Shown here in pieces: positions 23,527 to 35,255 of a stretch of DNA of 64,000 bases; within the stretch, counting starts at the first letter, position 1; each line of letters opens with the position of its first letter. This DNA comes from Uranotaenia lowii. Taxonomy: Eukaryota > Arthropoda > Insecta > Diptera > Culicidae. Below the pieces are notes generated by a model that worked only from the letters and a program-made list of their open reading frames with translations, did not search any database and was not told the origin of the DNA. The stretch is taken from contig NC_073692.1 of the NCBI RefSeq assembly GCF_029784155.1, forward strand, positions 274,455,413 through 274,519,412. Reading direction: 5' to 3'. The position numbers and the translations under genes are program-made.

Positions 23527-24960
23527 CATAACTCGAAAACTTATCAAGCAAATGGAACCAAATTTAGCATGGAAGGGTATTTGGATACGAAAAATATTTC
23601 TATGATTATTTGAGACCCCTCCCTCTTTCCAGTAGGGAGATATTAAGGGGGGAGGGGCCTCTTTCATAATTTTTTACATAACTCAAAAACTAATTAAGCT
23701 AATGGAACCAAATTTGGCATGGGCGGGTATTTGGGAACGTGACATGTTCTAATGATTGTTTGAGATCCCTTCCTTCTTCCAGCGGGGAGTAAGGAAAAGG
23801 AAGAGGAGTTTCATACAATTTTTACTCCATAATTCGAGAACTACAACAGCAAATGGAACCAAATTTGGCGTGGAACGATATTTGGGTACGAGAAATGCTT
23901 CTATGAATATTTGGTATCCCTCACTCCTTCAAAAAAGTGGATGAAAAAGAGGGGAGAGGTCTTCCTTTCAATTTTCAGTATAATTGGAGAGCTGATCGAG
24001 AAAATTGAACCAAATTTGGCATGTGAGGGTATTTGGAGACGAGAAATGTTTTTATAAAAAATTGAAGCCCCACCTTTTCTCAGCGGAAAGATATAAAGGG
24101 GAAAAAAGGGGCTTCCATACAAATTTTTTGCATAACTTGAGAATAAATCGTGCAAATGATACCAAATTTGGCATCATAAAGTATTTGAATACGAAAAATA
24201 TTTTTAGGAATATTAAGTTTTCACCCCTCCATTCAATCGGGAGAACGGAAGGGGGGATGGTACTTCCTTTCAAGTTCATGCATAACCCAATAAATTACAC
24301 CGCAAATAAAACCAAATTTGGCATGGGATGGTATTTTAATACTAGAAATTTTCCTATGTGAAACGATTCCTTTCTTGCAGTAGGAGGATAGATTTGGGAA
24401 TATAGGAAGGGAAGAGGAACGCATTTAACTTTTTTTTTTACAAAATCCGAGAAATGGACAAAACTTATCATAAAAATTCATTTTGGTATGATTCAATGAT
24501 TATCTGACACACCATCCTCCTTTCAGTGAGTAGGTACATAGGAGGAGAGAGGTGAGCCCAATACAATTTTGTTAGCATAAGTTCTCAATTTATGCTAACG
24601 AAGCCAATCAATGGAAACAAATATGGCATGGAAAGGTACTTGGTTACGAGATATGTTTCTACGATTGTTATAGGCCCTTATGCTTCACAGTGTTGAGAGG
24701 GGAAGAAAGGAGGGGGCTCCATATAAATTTTGTTGTAAAGCTCAAAAACTTATCAACCAATGGAACTTTATATGATATAAGAGGATTTTGGGGAACGAAA
24801 AAATGGGTATGATTATTAAAGATCCCGTCCTCCATTCAGCAGGGGGTGAAAAGGAGAACACCCCCTTTTAGAACATATCAAGCAAAAACAACCAGATTTC
24901 ATAAGTTAGATTGTTTGCGTAAGATTAATTTGAGATCCTCCTTTTTCAGGGCGAAGCTTG
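23527..24960 (+). repeat. Array of ~150-bp diverged tandem units in the Helitron
   Basis: Each unit follows one order: ATAACTCGAAAAC-type block, AAATGGAACCAAATTTGGCA, TATTTGG-ACGA, TTTCTATGATTATTTGAGA, CCCCTCC, a purine-rich GGGAG or GGGGA block, then TTTCATA. Unit starts are near 23527, 23685, 23829, 23980, 24130 and 24280, with further degraded units to 24960. Earlier units lie at 19870-20200 and 22020-22170. Confidence 0.75.
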
Positions 24961-25569
24961 AAGAAACAGATTGAAATTGTCATATTTTTAACACAAATTC
25001 ACAGATCAAGATTCAGAAAATTTGTTAAAGTCATCTTTGTATTGCAATTCGAAACTCCAGCTGTAGTTCTCATTTTAAAGCGGTTGCTTATGAATTTTGT
25101 TGTTATTTGATTTAAAATAATGCCAACAAAACAATAAAAATAAAAAGTTTCTGAAAATAACATTTGTTTTTGAAAGGTGTAGCAAAGCACACCGGGTCAG
25201 CTAGTATAAAATAAAAAGGAAATGACACATGAGGCCCTCCCAGCCAATTGAGTATATGTATGTAAATGCATCAATTCAATATATTTTCTGAGAGTAAAAA
25301 ATATGTGGTATCGTTGACCATCAAAATCAAAACTGATGAAATAACATGCCAAGTGAATGAATTTTTTAACACTCATAATGCCATGCATCGTAGTAGAAAA
25401 GTCTGTCCTAAAAGTTCAACAACTTGCCAAACATTGATCCAAATTTCACAAACTTGGAATTGTTGAATTATTTGAAAAGTCTTGTTTTAGTTTGGGGGTA
25501 CATCGTTAAAAATTAGTTGAAAATGCAGGATATGCCTCAAAGTTTCAATGATACGATTTTGCACACAAA

Positions 25570-25765
25570 GTAGTTTCGAGCCAAAATATCAGGCCAAACG
25601 GGTTATCAGGCCGAATAGGCCACTAGCCGAATGGGTTATACGGCCGACGGTTATGCCGAAAGGACGCAAAGCCGAAAGGATATCAGGCCGAATGTTTATC
25701 AGGACGAATGGCCATCAGGCCGAATGGACGATAGGCTGAATGGTCGTAAGACCGAATTCCACCAG
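25570..25765 (+). repeat. GGCCGAATGG minisatellite
   Basis: About a dozen short units (12-19 bp) with the core CAGGCCGAATGG run through this stretch, with variants such as AGACCGAATT and AGCCGAAAGG. A looser cluster of the same motif occurs near 44040-44125. Confidence 0.75.
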
Positions 25766-25779
25766 GTCTATATCTGACT

Positions 25780-26450
25780 GATTTCTTTGACAACTTTTCC
25801 CTTTTCCTTGAGTCTCTTCTTCATGATTGCCCAGTATTTATTTCTTAACAGGGCGGAGCTGGGAGCAGTTGATTGGGTTAAGGATTTTCGAAACAAACTG
25901 GTCCCATTTCTCTGCATACCATTCTTGAACGACTTTGCTGTAATGCCAGCTTGGCAAATATGACCATAGCATTACGGGATGGTTGTGTGATCGAATAAAC
26001 GGAAAAATTCGTTTTTGGAGACGCGCTTTTTGGTGTAGTTCCATTATCATTATCTTATTTGTAACGAAAACTTAGTTTTTTTGCCATAGCTGCATATCAT
26101 AAATTTTCGTGCAAATTTGTCATCAAAAACAAATTTAAATTTGGCTGAAACATCCCTCCGAGTCGTTGTAAAAGTAAGGTTTTGATCTGAGATTTGACCG
26201 AATTCAGCACTGACATTGACATAGGTTTCATCGTCCATCAGAAGACACCTGTCGAACTTGGTCAGTACCTGGTCGTATAGCTTTCGAGCACGGATTTGGC
26301 CATACTATTCCGTTTTATGGTCAGATTTGGCTGTTTCCTAGCTCGATACGACTTGATTGCTTCTCGAAGTCGATTTTCTGGCCAAATCACGGTTCGACAT
26401 ATTGGAATTCCTCTCAATCGTCTTCATGCAGTTCCCTGTCGACAGTTCCA
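25780..26450 (-). pseudogene. mariner (DD37E-type) transposase remnant
   Basis: Minus-strand pieces match the catalytic core. TKFDRCLLMDDETYV at about 26277-26220 holds the first catalytic Asp. Around 25960-25930 the second motif reads WSYLPSWHYSK instead of the usual WPDLASCHYS, so the second catalytic Asp is lost. Near 25845-25860 QLRPVKK replaces LRPIEKYW. Several frame breaks occur. It is an old, inactive copy related to 39607-40480 and 62731-64000. Terminal repeats are not seen. Confidence 0.75.
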
Positions 26451-26549
26451 TTCCGACGGTTGGCTTGAGGCTGGACTTGTAAATGTCAAAAATACATACG
26501 TGAAGCTGACAAAACTCCCGACACGTGAGCGAGACGAACTTCTAAATCC

Positions 26550-26745
26550 GGCTGGTGATATAGTTGGCAAGTCAGTTGCTTCCTGAGCCGATGTCCGTGA
26601 GTTCGAGCCCAAGAGTAAACATCGATCACAGTTGTACCAGATAAGTTTTTCAATGACTGTCCGCCAACTGCATCGTTGATATAAGTCGCGAATGACATAA
26701 AAATGTTAAGCGACTATAATCGAAACAAAACAAAAAAAAAAACTT
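26550..26745 (+). mobile_element. tRNA-derived SINE, copy 2
   Basis: Same family as 8797-8985. The B-box GAGTTCGAGCCC (26600 region) and downstream AGAGTAAACATCGATCACAG, GTCGCGAATGAC and CGACTATAATCGAAAC blocks match in order, ending in an A-rich tail. The A-box region has lost a few bases. Confidence 0.75.
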
Positions 26746-26952
26746 CCATATCCGTCCACCAAGAGCGCCACAATATAAGCAAAGTTTGTTCCAATTCTAA
26801 ATGAAGCAAGCTTTATTCGGTCAAATGTCCCGCCCAGCCTACAGGTTTGGAAATTTAAAAAGGAAGCAAAACATTTCCGAAAACTGATGTGAATTACATA
26901 CCAATGCATTTCTTAGAATTTGAAGTTTAACTAGCTAGAGATAACATACGTA

Positions 26953-27835
26953 CCGTAAACTGGGGGAACTTTGATCTACGGGTTAACTTTGATCAACATG
27001 AAATTTATGCAGATAATGGATTTACAAATGAGCTTCATTTGGTTTTTATTAGAAAATTTTTTATGTTACTTAAAATATAATTTTAAAATCTTAAAATATT
27101 TGGTTTTTTTAAGGCTCACAAACAAACATCTCTCCTGATCAAATTTAAGCATGTAGGAGCAAATGGGCTGTTTAATGTGAAAGTTCAACTCTTTTCTTGG
27201 TTAAGGTTAAGTTTAAGTGTTATTTTTATAGTCATTTGATGATAATTTTTGGATATTAAAAAAAAATGGTCATTTTCCATGAAAAATCGTGTATTGAAAA
27301 AATGGCTACAAACCCTATAAAATTGTTAATTTGAAGAAAAAAAGAACATGGGAACAATACGAGGACTTAGGGAATTGCATGAAGTTAAAATTTTATTTGT
27401 TTTTTGAGGATAAAAGAAATGAGAAATGTTTAAAATTTTTGCCCCTAAATGTATGCAACAACAATGTCCATCTTTCGAGTATATTTGTTTTTAAAAGAAA
27501 ACGTTGAAAAATTCAATTGAGTCCGAACAAAAAATTACTGTTATCAATGTTTTGAGCATTCTGTGCTGAATGGCATCAAAACAATAAATTTGAAGATGTT
27601 GAGATACGTAAAAACCATAGTGATCAAAGTTACCCCGAAACTTGAAATCTGGTTTTGTAACAAACATTTAATTATAACTACAAATGTCGTTTGAATTTAC
27701 TGCAATCAATGATCATGTTTAATACTCCTCATCTCAGTAAGGGTTTTAAAGCTTTTAGGTATTACGAAAAAGCAACCCCTTCCAAAATATTCAAAAATGA
27801 ATGAAAAAAGTGATCAAAGTTCCCCCAGTTTACGG
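26953..27835. mobile_element. TA-flanked TIR element, CCGTAAACTGGGGG ends
   Basis: The ends are perfect inverted repeats of about 24 bp (CCGTAAACTGGGGGAACTTT, continuing GATC). TA lies at 26951-26952 and 27836-27837. The 883-bp interior is AT-rich without a transposase. The ends resemble those of 34286-35253 (CYGTCAAMYGGGGCA), suggesting related families. Confidence 0.85.
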
Positions 27836-30039
27836 TACTTCTTTAGGAAAAGAAGACTGCGTTCGCTTTCAAACTTGTATTATTCTTTGGGACTCAGACA
27901 TAAGTTCTGGCTGTGGAAGTACGATTAGTGATTAGTGAAAAAAAGACTGCGTTCGCTTTGATCAGTTTTTTTTGTGGCAGCATTTTTTTTATTGCAAAAA
28001 AAAATGATTTTTTTTGCAAATGTTGCATAACCACATGGACTATTTGAACAACTTAATTTTAGTACTTTTCCTGGCCCGGGCAATTCACGGAACTTTTTTT
28101 TGAAAAAAAATAGCAAAACCGGGCATTTGATTTCAAATTTTCCATTTCAAAATCCCGAAAATATCCGGGCAAATCTGGGAAAAATTTATCCATTATTTGA
28201 ACAAAGTTAAGAGAAAAATAGGTTCAAATCACTTGAAACTTTGATAGTTCATCAAATTTTGTTCGATGCTTCTAAAAACATTTTCGAAATAATTTTGCTA
28301 AATATATATAACACTGAGGTATTCCATTTTGGACACGAAAATCAAAGCTTATCATTGCTCAATTTTTGGGAAAATTTCAGTTTTTCATGCTTATTTAAGA
28401 CGGGGTATATATTTCTAATTTTCTTGGTTAACATATGATCTTTTTTCCTAATAAAAAACTCCGGAACGGTGGTACATTTCAGACCTTTAGATTTTAGATA
28501 TATGATATCGGAGATCGAAAACCCTGGAAGAGAGATTTCTGACGCTAACAAAATGATGATTTTTAGAAAATAGGTCCATTTTCAGTTTTCTCATGTTTTC
28601 AAGCTTCTCTTAGCTTCAGTTTTTGGCAATTTCTTGTCAAACAGTTGCAATTTGTATAGATTTTAAGAACAACAAATTTTGAAATATTCCGTTAAAAAAG
28701 AAATGAAATAATGGTTCGCTTTGGTTTTATGCTGATTTTAATAAACCAAGTTTAACGGTGGGATTGCTTTTGAAAGGGTTGATAAAATAAAAAAAAATCA
28801 ATTCTGAATTTTTTGATAGTCTATTTATCAAAATCGCAAGTCTCGATTTTGGCAGAAAGCATGACAAAACCTCATTTTTTTTAATAAAAGACAATAGAAT
28901 TGACTGGACCAGTGGTTTTCAAACCTTTTTTCCTCATTGCTCCTTTTTGTCGAATTTATGAATTCATCGCCCACCACTAGGTAAATGTTATTGTTGAAGC
29001 CGTTTACGTCTGAAAATTGTCCTATAATTTTTGTGTGTGGTAGAAGGATAAAAATTTACCCATAAATATATCGTTATGTTTCTAATTTCAAAGAATTGTT
29101 TTGAAAAATTGTAACAATTTTCAAATTACAAAATATGGATAAACCATAACAAAGTAATCAAATCATGTTCAAATGCCCACAATTAAGTTGTTATACAGAA
29201 AAAAACTACATTAAAAAAAAATAATCCAACATGAATTTCAATAACTCTTAAGATTATCAAACGAGTTGTTTGAAGCCAAAGGAGAATAAGTGCAAAAAAT
29301 TTCAGAGTTCGAGGTAATAATGCAAAACGATTAATCACACCTTGACCGTCAACTGGTGTAAATTTCAGATTGACAGAACTTTATCTTCCTAATGCTTTTC
29401 TTTAATTAAATTGAAATATGAACTGTCAAAAAATTTATGAAAAACGAACAAAACAAAACAATTTTTTTAAATCGATTGAATTTATTTATCTGTTAACGTT
29501 AGAGATGGTACCAACGCAATATTTGGATCATTTTTATTATTGTTTCAAATAACAGAGAGGCACATTTTCGTGTACCTAAATGCTGGTACTGGTAATTTAT
29601 TTTGTTTGCTTATTAACAACACTATATTCCTAAATACCATTAATTGTATTGATGTTCTTGGTTAAAAACTGTTACGCTTCTTCATAAGATTTCAGTCTGG
29701 AGTCGTTGAAAATCGAGTCGAGAACAAGTTTCATATCTAGGTTTTAAATTCAATGGCAACAATTGAATCGATAAAAAAAAATGAATGGTGATGTTGAATT
29801 GACAAAAATCTCTTTTCTTCTTTGGAATTTTTTCAAAAACTCAAATCACATGTTTTTGTGTTTTCTACAATATCGGATGTGAAACGCCAAAACTTCACCA
29901 CCCCGGAGCCTTTCCGCCCCCAGAATTCAATAATTCTATTCCTTTCATTCCTTTGATCCTTCCACTTATCAACCTGTTTACTTAGAATATCATAATACCG
30001 ACATGCCAAAAATACAATATGAGAACAGTAAAAAATTGA
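27836..30039. other. AT-rich stretch, no gene
   Basis: A 17-bp direct repeat (AAGACTGCGTTCGCTTT) occurs twice near 27856 and 27946, perhaps a target duplication around ~70 bp of retroposed DNA. Around 28911-28980 CAGTGGTTTTCAAACC resembles a hAT terminal repeat without a partner. No coding signal. Confidence 0.4.
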
Positions 30040-30860
30040 AGGCAAAGAATTGCAGAACTGCATAAGATATGTATTAGTTGGTTCAAAATTTGCAAATCCG
30101 AATATGCGTTTTCTGACTATTTGAAAAATGTGAGGGAACTGAGAGTAAAACAGCCATAACTCCTGTTTCCAATGCGTGCGGTTTCTCAAACAGGCTTCGT
30201 TGCATTTCTCGGAAAAAATCACACAATATTCATCTGATTTGATTCAAAAAATTCAAGTTCGAACATACTTTTTCTGAAATATTTGAAAAATGTTGGGAAA
30301 TTGAGGGTATAACAGCCATAACTCCTGTTTACAATCCGTGCGGTGGCTCAAATAGGCTTCGTTGGATTCTTCGGAAAAAAAATCACATAAGATTCGTCTC
30401 ATTTGGTTCAAAATGTTCATGTCCGAATATGCGTTTTCTTAACTATTTGAAAAATGTAAGGGAACTGAGGGTAAAATAGCCATAACTTCATTATCTGAAG
30501 CGTGCGGTCGTTCAAATATTCTTCATTCAATCCCTAAAAAAAGGCATAAGATTCGTCTCATTGGGTTGAAAATTTTGACGTCCGAACATGCTTTTTTCTG
30601 AAATAATTGAAAAATACAGGGAAATTTGGGGCAAAAACAGGCATAACTCCATTTTCCGAAACATGTGGTAGCTCAAATAGCCTCAATTCGATTTCCCAGG
30701 GAAAATTACAAAAAGAAGCCTTTTTTTGTTCAAAGTTTTCAAGTCTGAATAGGTTTTTTTCTGGATTGTTTGCAAAATATAGGGAAATTAGGGGTTAAAA
30801 AGGGACTAAAATTCCGTTTGTAAGCTCGTGCGGCGTTTTCATAGATATGTTTTAAGTAGG
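30040..30860 (+). repeat. 163-bp satellite, five copies
   Basis: A CCGAATATGCGTTTTCTG-like block recurs at about 30096, 30259, 30424, 30583 and 30746 (spacings 163, 165, 159, 163). Each copy also has TTTGAAAAATGT, a GGGAA-TGAGGGT block, GCCATAACTCC and GTGCGG in the same order. The last copy is the most diverged. The minus-strand frame at 29833-30222 overlaps the array and is not a gene. Confidence 0.8.
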
Positions 30861-31359
30861 AGGGAAGATATTGAATTTCTTCGCGGTTTATACACTTTTT
30901 CCCCATTGTGCACTGCTCTAAAATCTTTATTTTCAATACATTTGTTACATTTCACAGTTTGTTACAAATATGATGCACTAATTAATTAAATTAATTTTAC
31001 CTATTTTCAAATGTTAGTTTGAATTTCAGACATGAGAGCTGGTAGAATGAAATGAAAAGCAGATTTGAGTTCATCACGCATAAATTAGTCAAAACCAATT
31101 TTTATATTTTTAGCATCTCGTGAAATGTGAATTTTGTTGCTTTGTGCAATCAGAAATTTATTATTCATTTCACAATTTTATAACTATATATCTCAAAAAT
31201 GAATTTTGAAAAATTGAAAATAATGAGTCCATCAAGATAAAAGAAACAATTTTCTCTTTATTCAAACAATCTCTTTTGCAAATTTCTTACTATTCGAAAC
31301 GAAGGGATAAAATATCAATTCATTCATTCCAGATAAAATAAAATTAAAATCTAATCTAA
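30861..31359. other. No feature recognised
   Basis: AT-rich spacer between the satellite and the second Helitron. No repeats or frames of note. Confidence 0.4.
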
Positions 31360-33357
31360 TCTTCTCTTCTTAATATATAAAGATGAGTTGGACTATATAT
31401 GTTTGTTTGTATGCACCTTATACAAATCCACACCGCTTAACCGATCAGCCTGAAATTTGGTACAGTTATGTGTTTGGACCATGGTAAGGTTTTAGTAATA
31501 GTTTGGAGCCCCTCCCACCTAAGAAAAGGGACCCTCCCATATAACTTTCGTTCTTATTCACACGAATCACAAGTCATGGCACCCACTTTGTCAACCGATT
31601 TTTTATTCCTTTGGCGGGATTGTTTTCACCATCACCATGGGCCGGGCATTGGAAACATCATGTGTACTGAGAGCAAATCAAAGCATGCTAAGCATTAAAA
31701 ATTTGAAAGGGGAAATTTTGGCGGGTGTTTTTATTCCTTCTTCTGTTCAAAGCACGTGGTACTGGTACGAGTTATTCGTATGCAATTATGAGCCTGCATT
31801 TTGGACTGAAAAATACAACTAACCTGTTAGTAATAAATTGACTAGAATTGTAGTACTTTTCAAATTGCTCCCTACCGCCCTTGGAGGCGGCTTTGAGAGT
31901 CTTCAAATATGGTGAACAGTGAATTTACTTTTTTAGGTTAATAACTACTTGGACTAAGTTCTGAAAACTAATCGTCGAGCTTTTAAGAACAAACCGTTTT
32001 GATATTCTTGGAATTTTTATAGAAAAAGAAAAGTTACCTTTTTAGATTTAGAGTTATAAGGCTGCGATTTCAACGCTTTTATAGCCGGCGGGAAAATCAA
32101 ACGGAAAGATTAGAAAATTAACTAGATAATTAAATATTAGGTTTTTAGTTTTAAACAATTCAATTTCATTGGCCAATCAATAACATTTGAGTTATTTTTC
32201 GAAATTAATTTGTTCAATTCTACCATCCCATTCTAATAATCTTTACATTGATCACTGTTCACAATAATTAATAGGATAAGGCTGGAACAAACATCAATTT
32301 TCTCTTTTGTCACAACCCCCCCCCCTCCCCTCGAAATTTCAAAAAAAAAACCCGAAGGGGGAATAAATATAGTTTGAAGTATTTTAAGTAAATATAAAAA
32401 AAACGAATATCTGGAAGATTACAAGACCAAAAAAAAATTAAACGACTGGAGTTATTTCACCTTTTAAATTCTTGATTTTATTTAATTTTTCGATAAAAAA
32501 TCCTACTTGATTCATAGGTTTTGTGCAATGATATCGTTTGAAATTTTGTTGCATACAAGCTTTCGTGTAATTTATTCCAGTTTATTTGTTTTTCGCATTA
32601 TTATGCCCTCCTCGCGATGTTACAACTCCGAGTGACAAATAAAGGATTTGAAATTTCCTGCGGCCTAATTGTGTTAAAAAAATTCAATAGAACTCAAATA
32701 AAACCTTTAACATAACATTATAAAATGGGCGATTTTTGTTCCGAGATGATTCGTTTTCGATAAATACAAAAACTAATACTAGAAATTTCAACATTTAAGA
32801 CAAAAATATCATAAAACAGTGTGAAATAAAACAGCGAAAAAGGCACACATACAATTGGAAACATGCAAAGTGAGCCTTTAACAAGGTTCGGAAATTTTTT
32901 ATTAAGAAATTTCTAAGTTAACTTAAATATACCATTTTACGAGGAGATCATCCATGTTGAAAAGTGGGATTTTCATTTAATGGGGGATGGGAAAGATAAA
33001 AAAAACAGTTTTCTCATTTGAAGCTAAACAAATTATTGCAAAATCTATTCAAGCGTCCTAAAAATGGTGGGTAAAAAATGTGTTTCGCGATAGAATTATT
33101 AAGCGTACAAGGGAAATTATTAAAAATTTCTTTTAAAGAAAACATCATAACTATAAGTTTTTTAATAATATGAAAACGATAAACACAGTAAATAATCTCA
33201 ATCAATACTAAACAAAAAACAAACTACTTACAAGGCCTATCATGGACGAAATTTCTTAAAATAATGAAAATAAAGCTTTCATAATTTCAATAAGTCAAAC
33301 GACTCATTTTGTATTATATTTTTGGGAATCCGAGCAAGGCCGGGTAAAATCAGCTAG
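31360..33357 (+). mobile_element. Second Helitron-type element, 2.0 kb
   Basis: It starts TCTTCTCTTCTTAATATATA, preceded by A, and ends CCGGGTAAAATCAGCTAG, followed by T. CCG/CGG halves just before the end (ATCCGAGCAAGGCCGGGT) form the remains of the terminal hairpin. The first part holds one repeat-like unit (CTGAAATTTGGTACAGTTAT, GGAGCCCCTCCC) in the style of the first Helitron. No Rep-helicase is encoded. The exact 5' base is chosen by the A-T insertion rule. Confidence 0.75.
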
Positions 33358-34283
33358 TAAAGTTAATAGAATTCAAGAGCATATCAATGAAAATAGAGTG
33401 AGAAAAGCGCCAGATATCAGAATCACAAATCATGATTTCAATTCAAAATGAAACTTAAATTTAGAAATAAAATTCTTCGACCAAATTCTAAATGAAAAAT
33501 GAACCGTAGAGTGACACACACGATTTTTCCGGTTCACTATTCAGAAAAATACCAGAATATCAAAGTTTGAAAATTAGTTTTAAAATCATTGAAATTATCA
33601 AAATATTATCTCAAAAATTGGCTTTTTCTAACGTAAAGTTGCAAAAGTATCATGGAAATTTCGTTGTATTAACCTTGCGCTTACCTTATTATGCAGAAGC
33701 TCAGGAAAACTAGGTTATTTGAAAATATTTTCCAAATGATCTTCTTTTCAACAACAAGTGAATTATGTGCTTTCATTTAATGCATTCATAATGAGAAGTT
33801 TCTTAATCAGCTCTTAAGTCGATAATTCTTCGACTCCTTGGTATTCAAAATACGAAAATCAACTTTAAATGAAAAAAGGGGAAATTATAGATTCGCAGAT
33901 TGAAGTTTTATCAATGGATATCGATAAAAGAGTATATGGAAAAAAGAGTTAAAAAAGATTTGTTATATTCACTGATTTTGAAATTTTTCAAAAAACCTCG
34001 GATTTACTTCAATGAGATCAAATTGAAGGAGAAAGGGTAGTGTGTAGGACCCCCTTCTCCCCTCACGATATGAACCTTTTTCACTAGATATTAAAGTTGA
34101 TTTTTTAGCCGATTTTTTTAAATTTTTAAAATTACCCCTCCCAAGAGTTAGCTCTAGGACCGCGCCTGTACCAAATAGCATGGAATATCCAACACTGAAA
34201 AATGATGAAAACTCGTCCATTTCGTGTGAAACAGTTCAAATTGATTTTTGAATCTCACATCGCTGTTAAGTCTGTTTAATAAC
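33358..34283. other. No feature recognised
   Basis: AT-rich sequence with no gene or repeat that I can support. Confidence 0.4.
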
Positions 34284-34285
34284 TA

Positions 34286-35253
34286 CTGTCAAACGGGGCA
34301 TCATGCAAAAGCAGGGTTAGATGCAACATTTTTGTACCACAACACTCATTCAATTTTTATTTCAATATACTGTGATAAAGTTATAATTGAATGAAAACAA
34401 ATTGATGATGACATAGTTTTAAACATCGTGAAAAAGTTTTTAAAAGTTTCTGATTCTCATAAAAAATTAAAAAAATCGAACAATAAATGTACAAATTTTT
34501 ACATTTTTTGATGCCGTAAAAAACTTTACCTAGTATGACGGATTGGCTTAATGATATCACCTACAAACTTTATATTGCTTTCATTATCCTATACCAACAC
34601 TGTTTGTGTAAAAATATTTTTCGAACAATCACCATTTTTTTTAAAAATAAATATTTTAATAATTCACTTACCTGTCTGGGGCAAAATGCAACAAAATGAA
34701 AATCAGAACTAAACCTCATAAGTCTCATTTCCATATGCTGTGATATGATTGTTTTGCATTATGCGTTTGTTAATATACAAATTTCATACGTCCTAAGATT
34801 TGTTTTCATGAATTAAGCTTATAGAATATTTTTAGAAATTTTTTACCCCTAAATGTATGCAGAAAATTTACACTTTTTTCTTAAAAACAATTTTGATAGA
34901 AAAGTGTAAAATTTTATTCGAACAAAACAAAATATTACTGCAATTGGTGCTTTATGCTTTATTCTTTACATCACAAATATATCAAAAACTATAAATTTTT
35001 AAACAATTATTGTTTGTTGTTTGTTGTAATAGAGTTTGATGCAACTTACCCCTTTTTCTTAGTAGGGTGAAAATCGCATGTTTTTGAAAATTAAAAAAAA
35101 ACTGGCAAAATCAATAATTATACTGACTACGTCAATTTGGTGTCCCATCAACCTTAAAACTTTTGCTGTACAAGAGGTATGATTATCTGTAAGCATTAAG
35201 ATTTAAGAAGCCATAAAAGTTGAAAAGTGTTGCATGTTGCCCCAGTTGACGGT
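34286..35253. mobile_element. TA-flanked TIR element, CTGTCAAACGGGGCA ends
   Basis: Left end CTGTCAAACGGGGCATCATG and right end (complement CCGTCAACTGGGGCAACATG) are inverted repeats with a few changes. TA lies at 34284-34285 and 35254-35255. The interior has no transposase. End design is close to 26953-27835. Confidence 0.8.
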
Positions 35254-35255
35254 AG

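Larger units (their letters stand above)
19845..25204 (+). mobile_element. Helitron-type element, 5.36 kb, non-autonomous
   Basis: It starts TCTATAATATAAAAATGAAT (19845) and ends CACACCGGGTCAGCTAG (25204), both characteristic of insect Helitrons. A flanks the left and T the right, matching insertion between A and T without target duplication. A short hairpin (GGTGT 25176-25180 with ACACC 25189-25193) lies 8 bases before the CTAG end. There is no Rep-helicase frame. The interior is a diverged ~150-bp tandem repeat with a conserved ACCAAATTTGGCATGG block. It is interrupted by a palindrome (20202-22018) and by foreign sequence (about 22171-23525). Confidence 0.85.

Noticed and set aside
23527..24960. 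Regularly spaced repeats resembling a CRISPR array
   Set aside because: Units are ~150 bp, diverged throughout, lack short constant repeats with unique spacers, and lie inside a Helitron in a eukaryotic genome.
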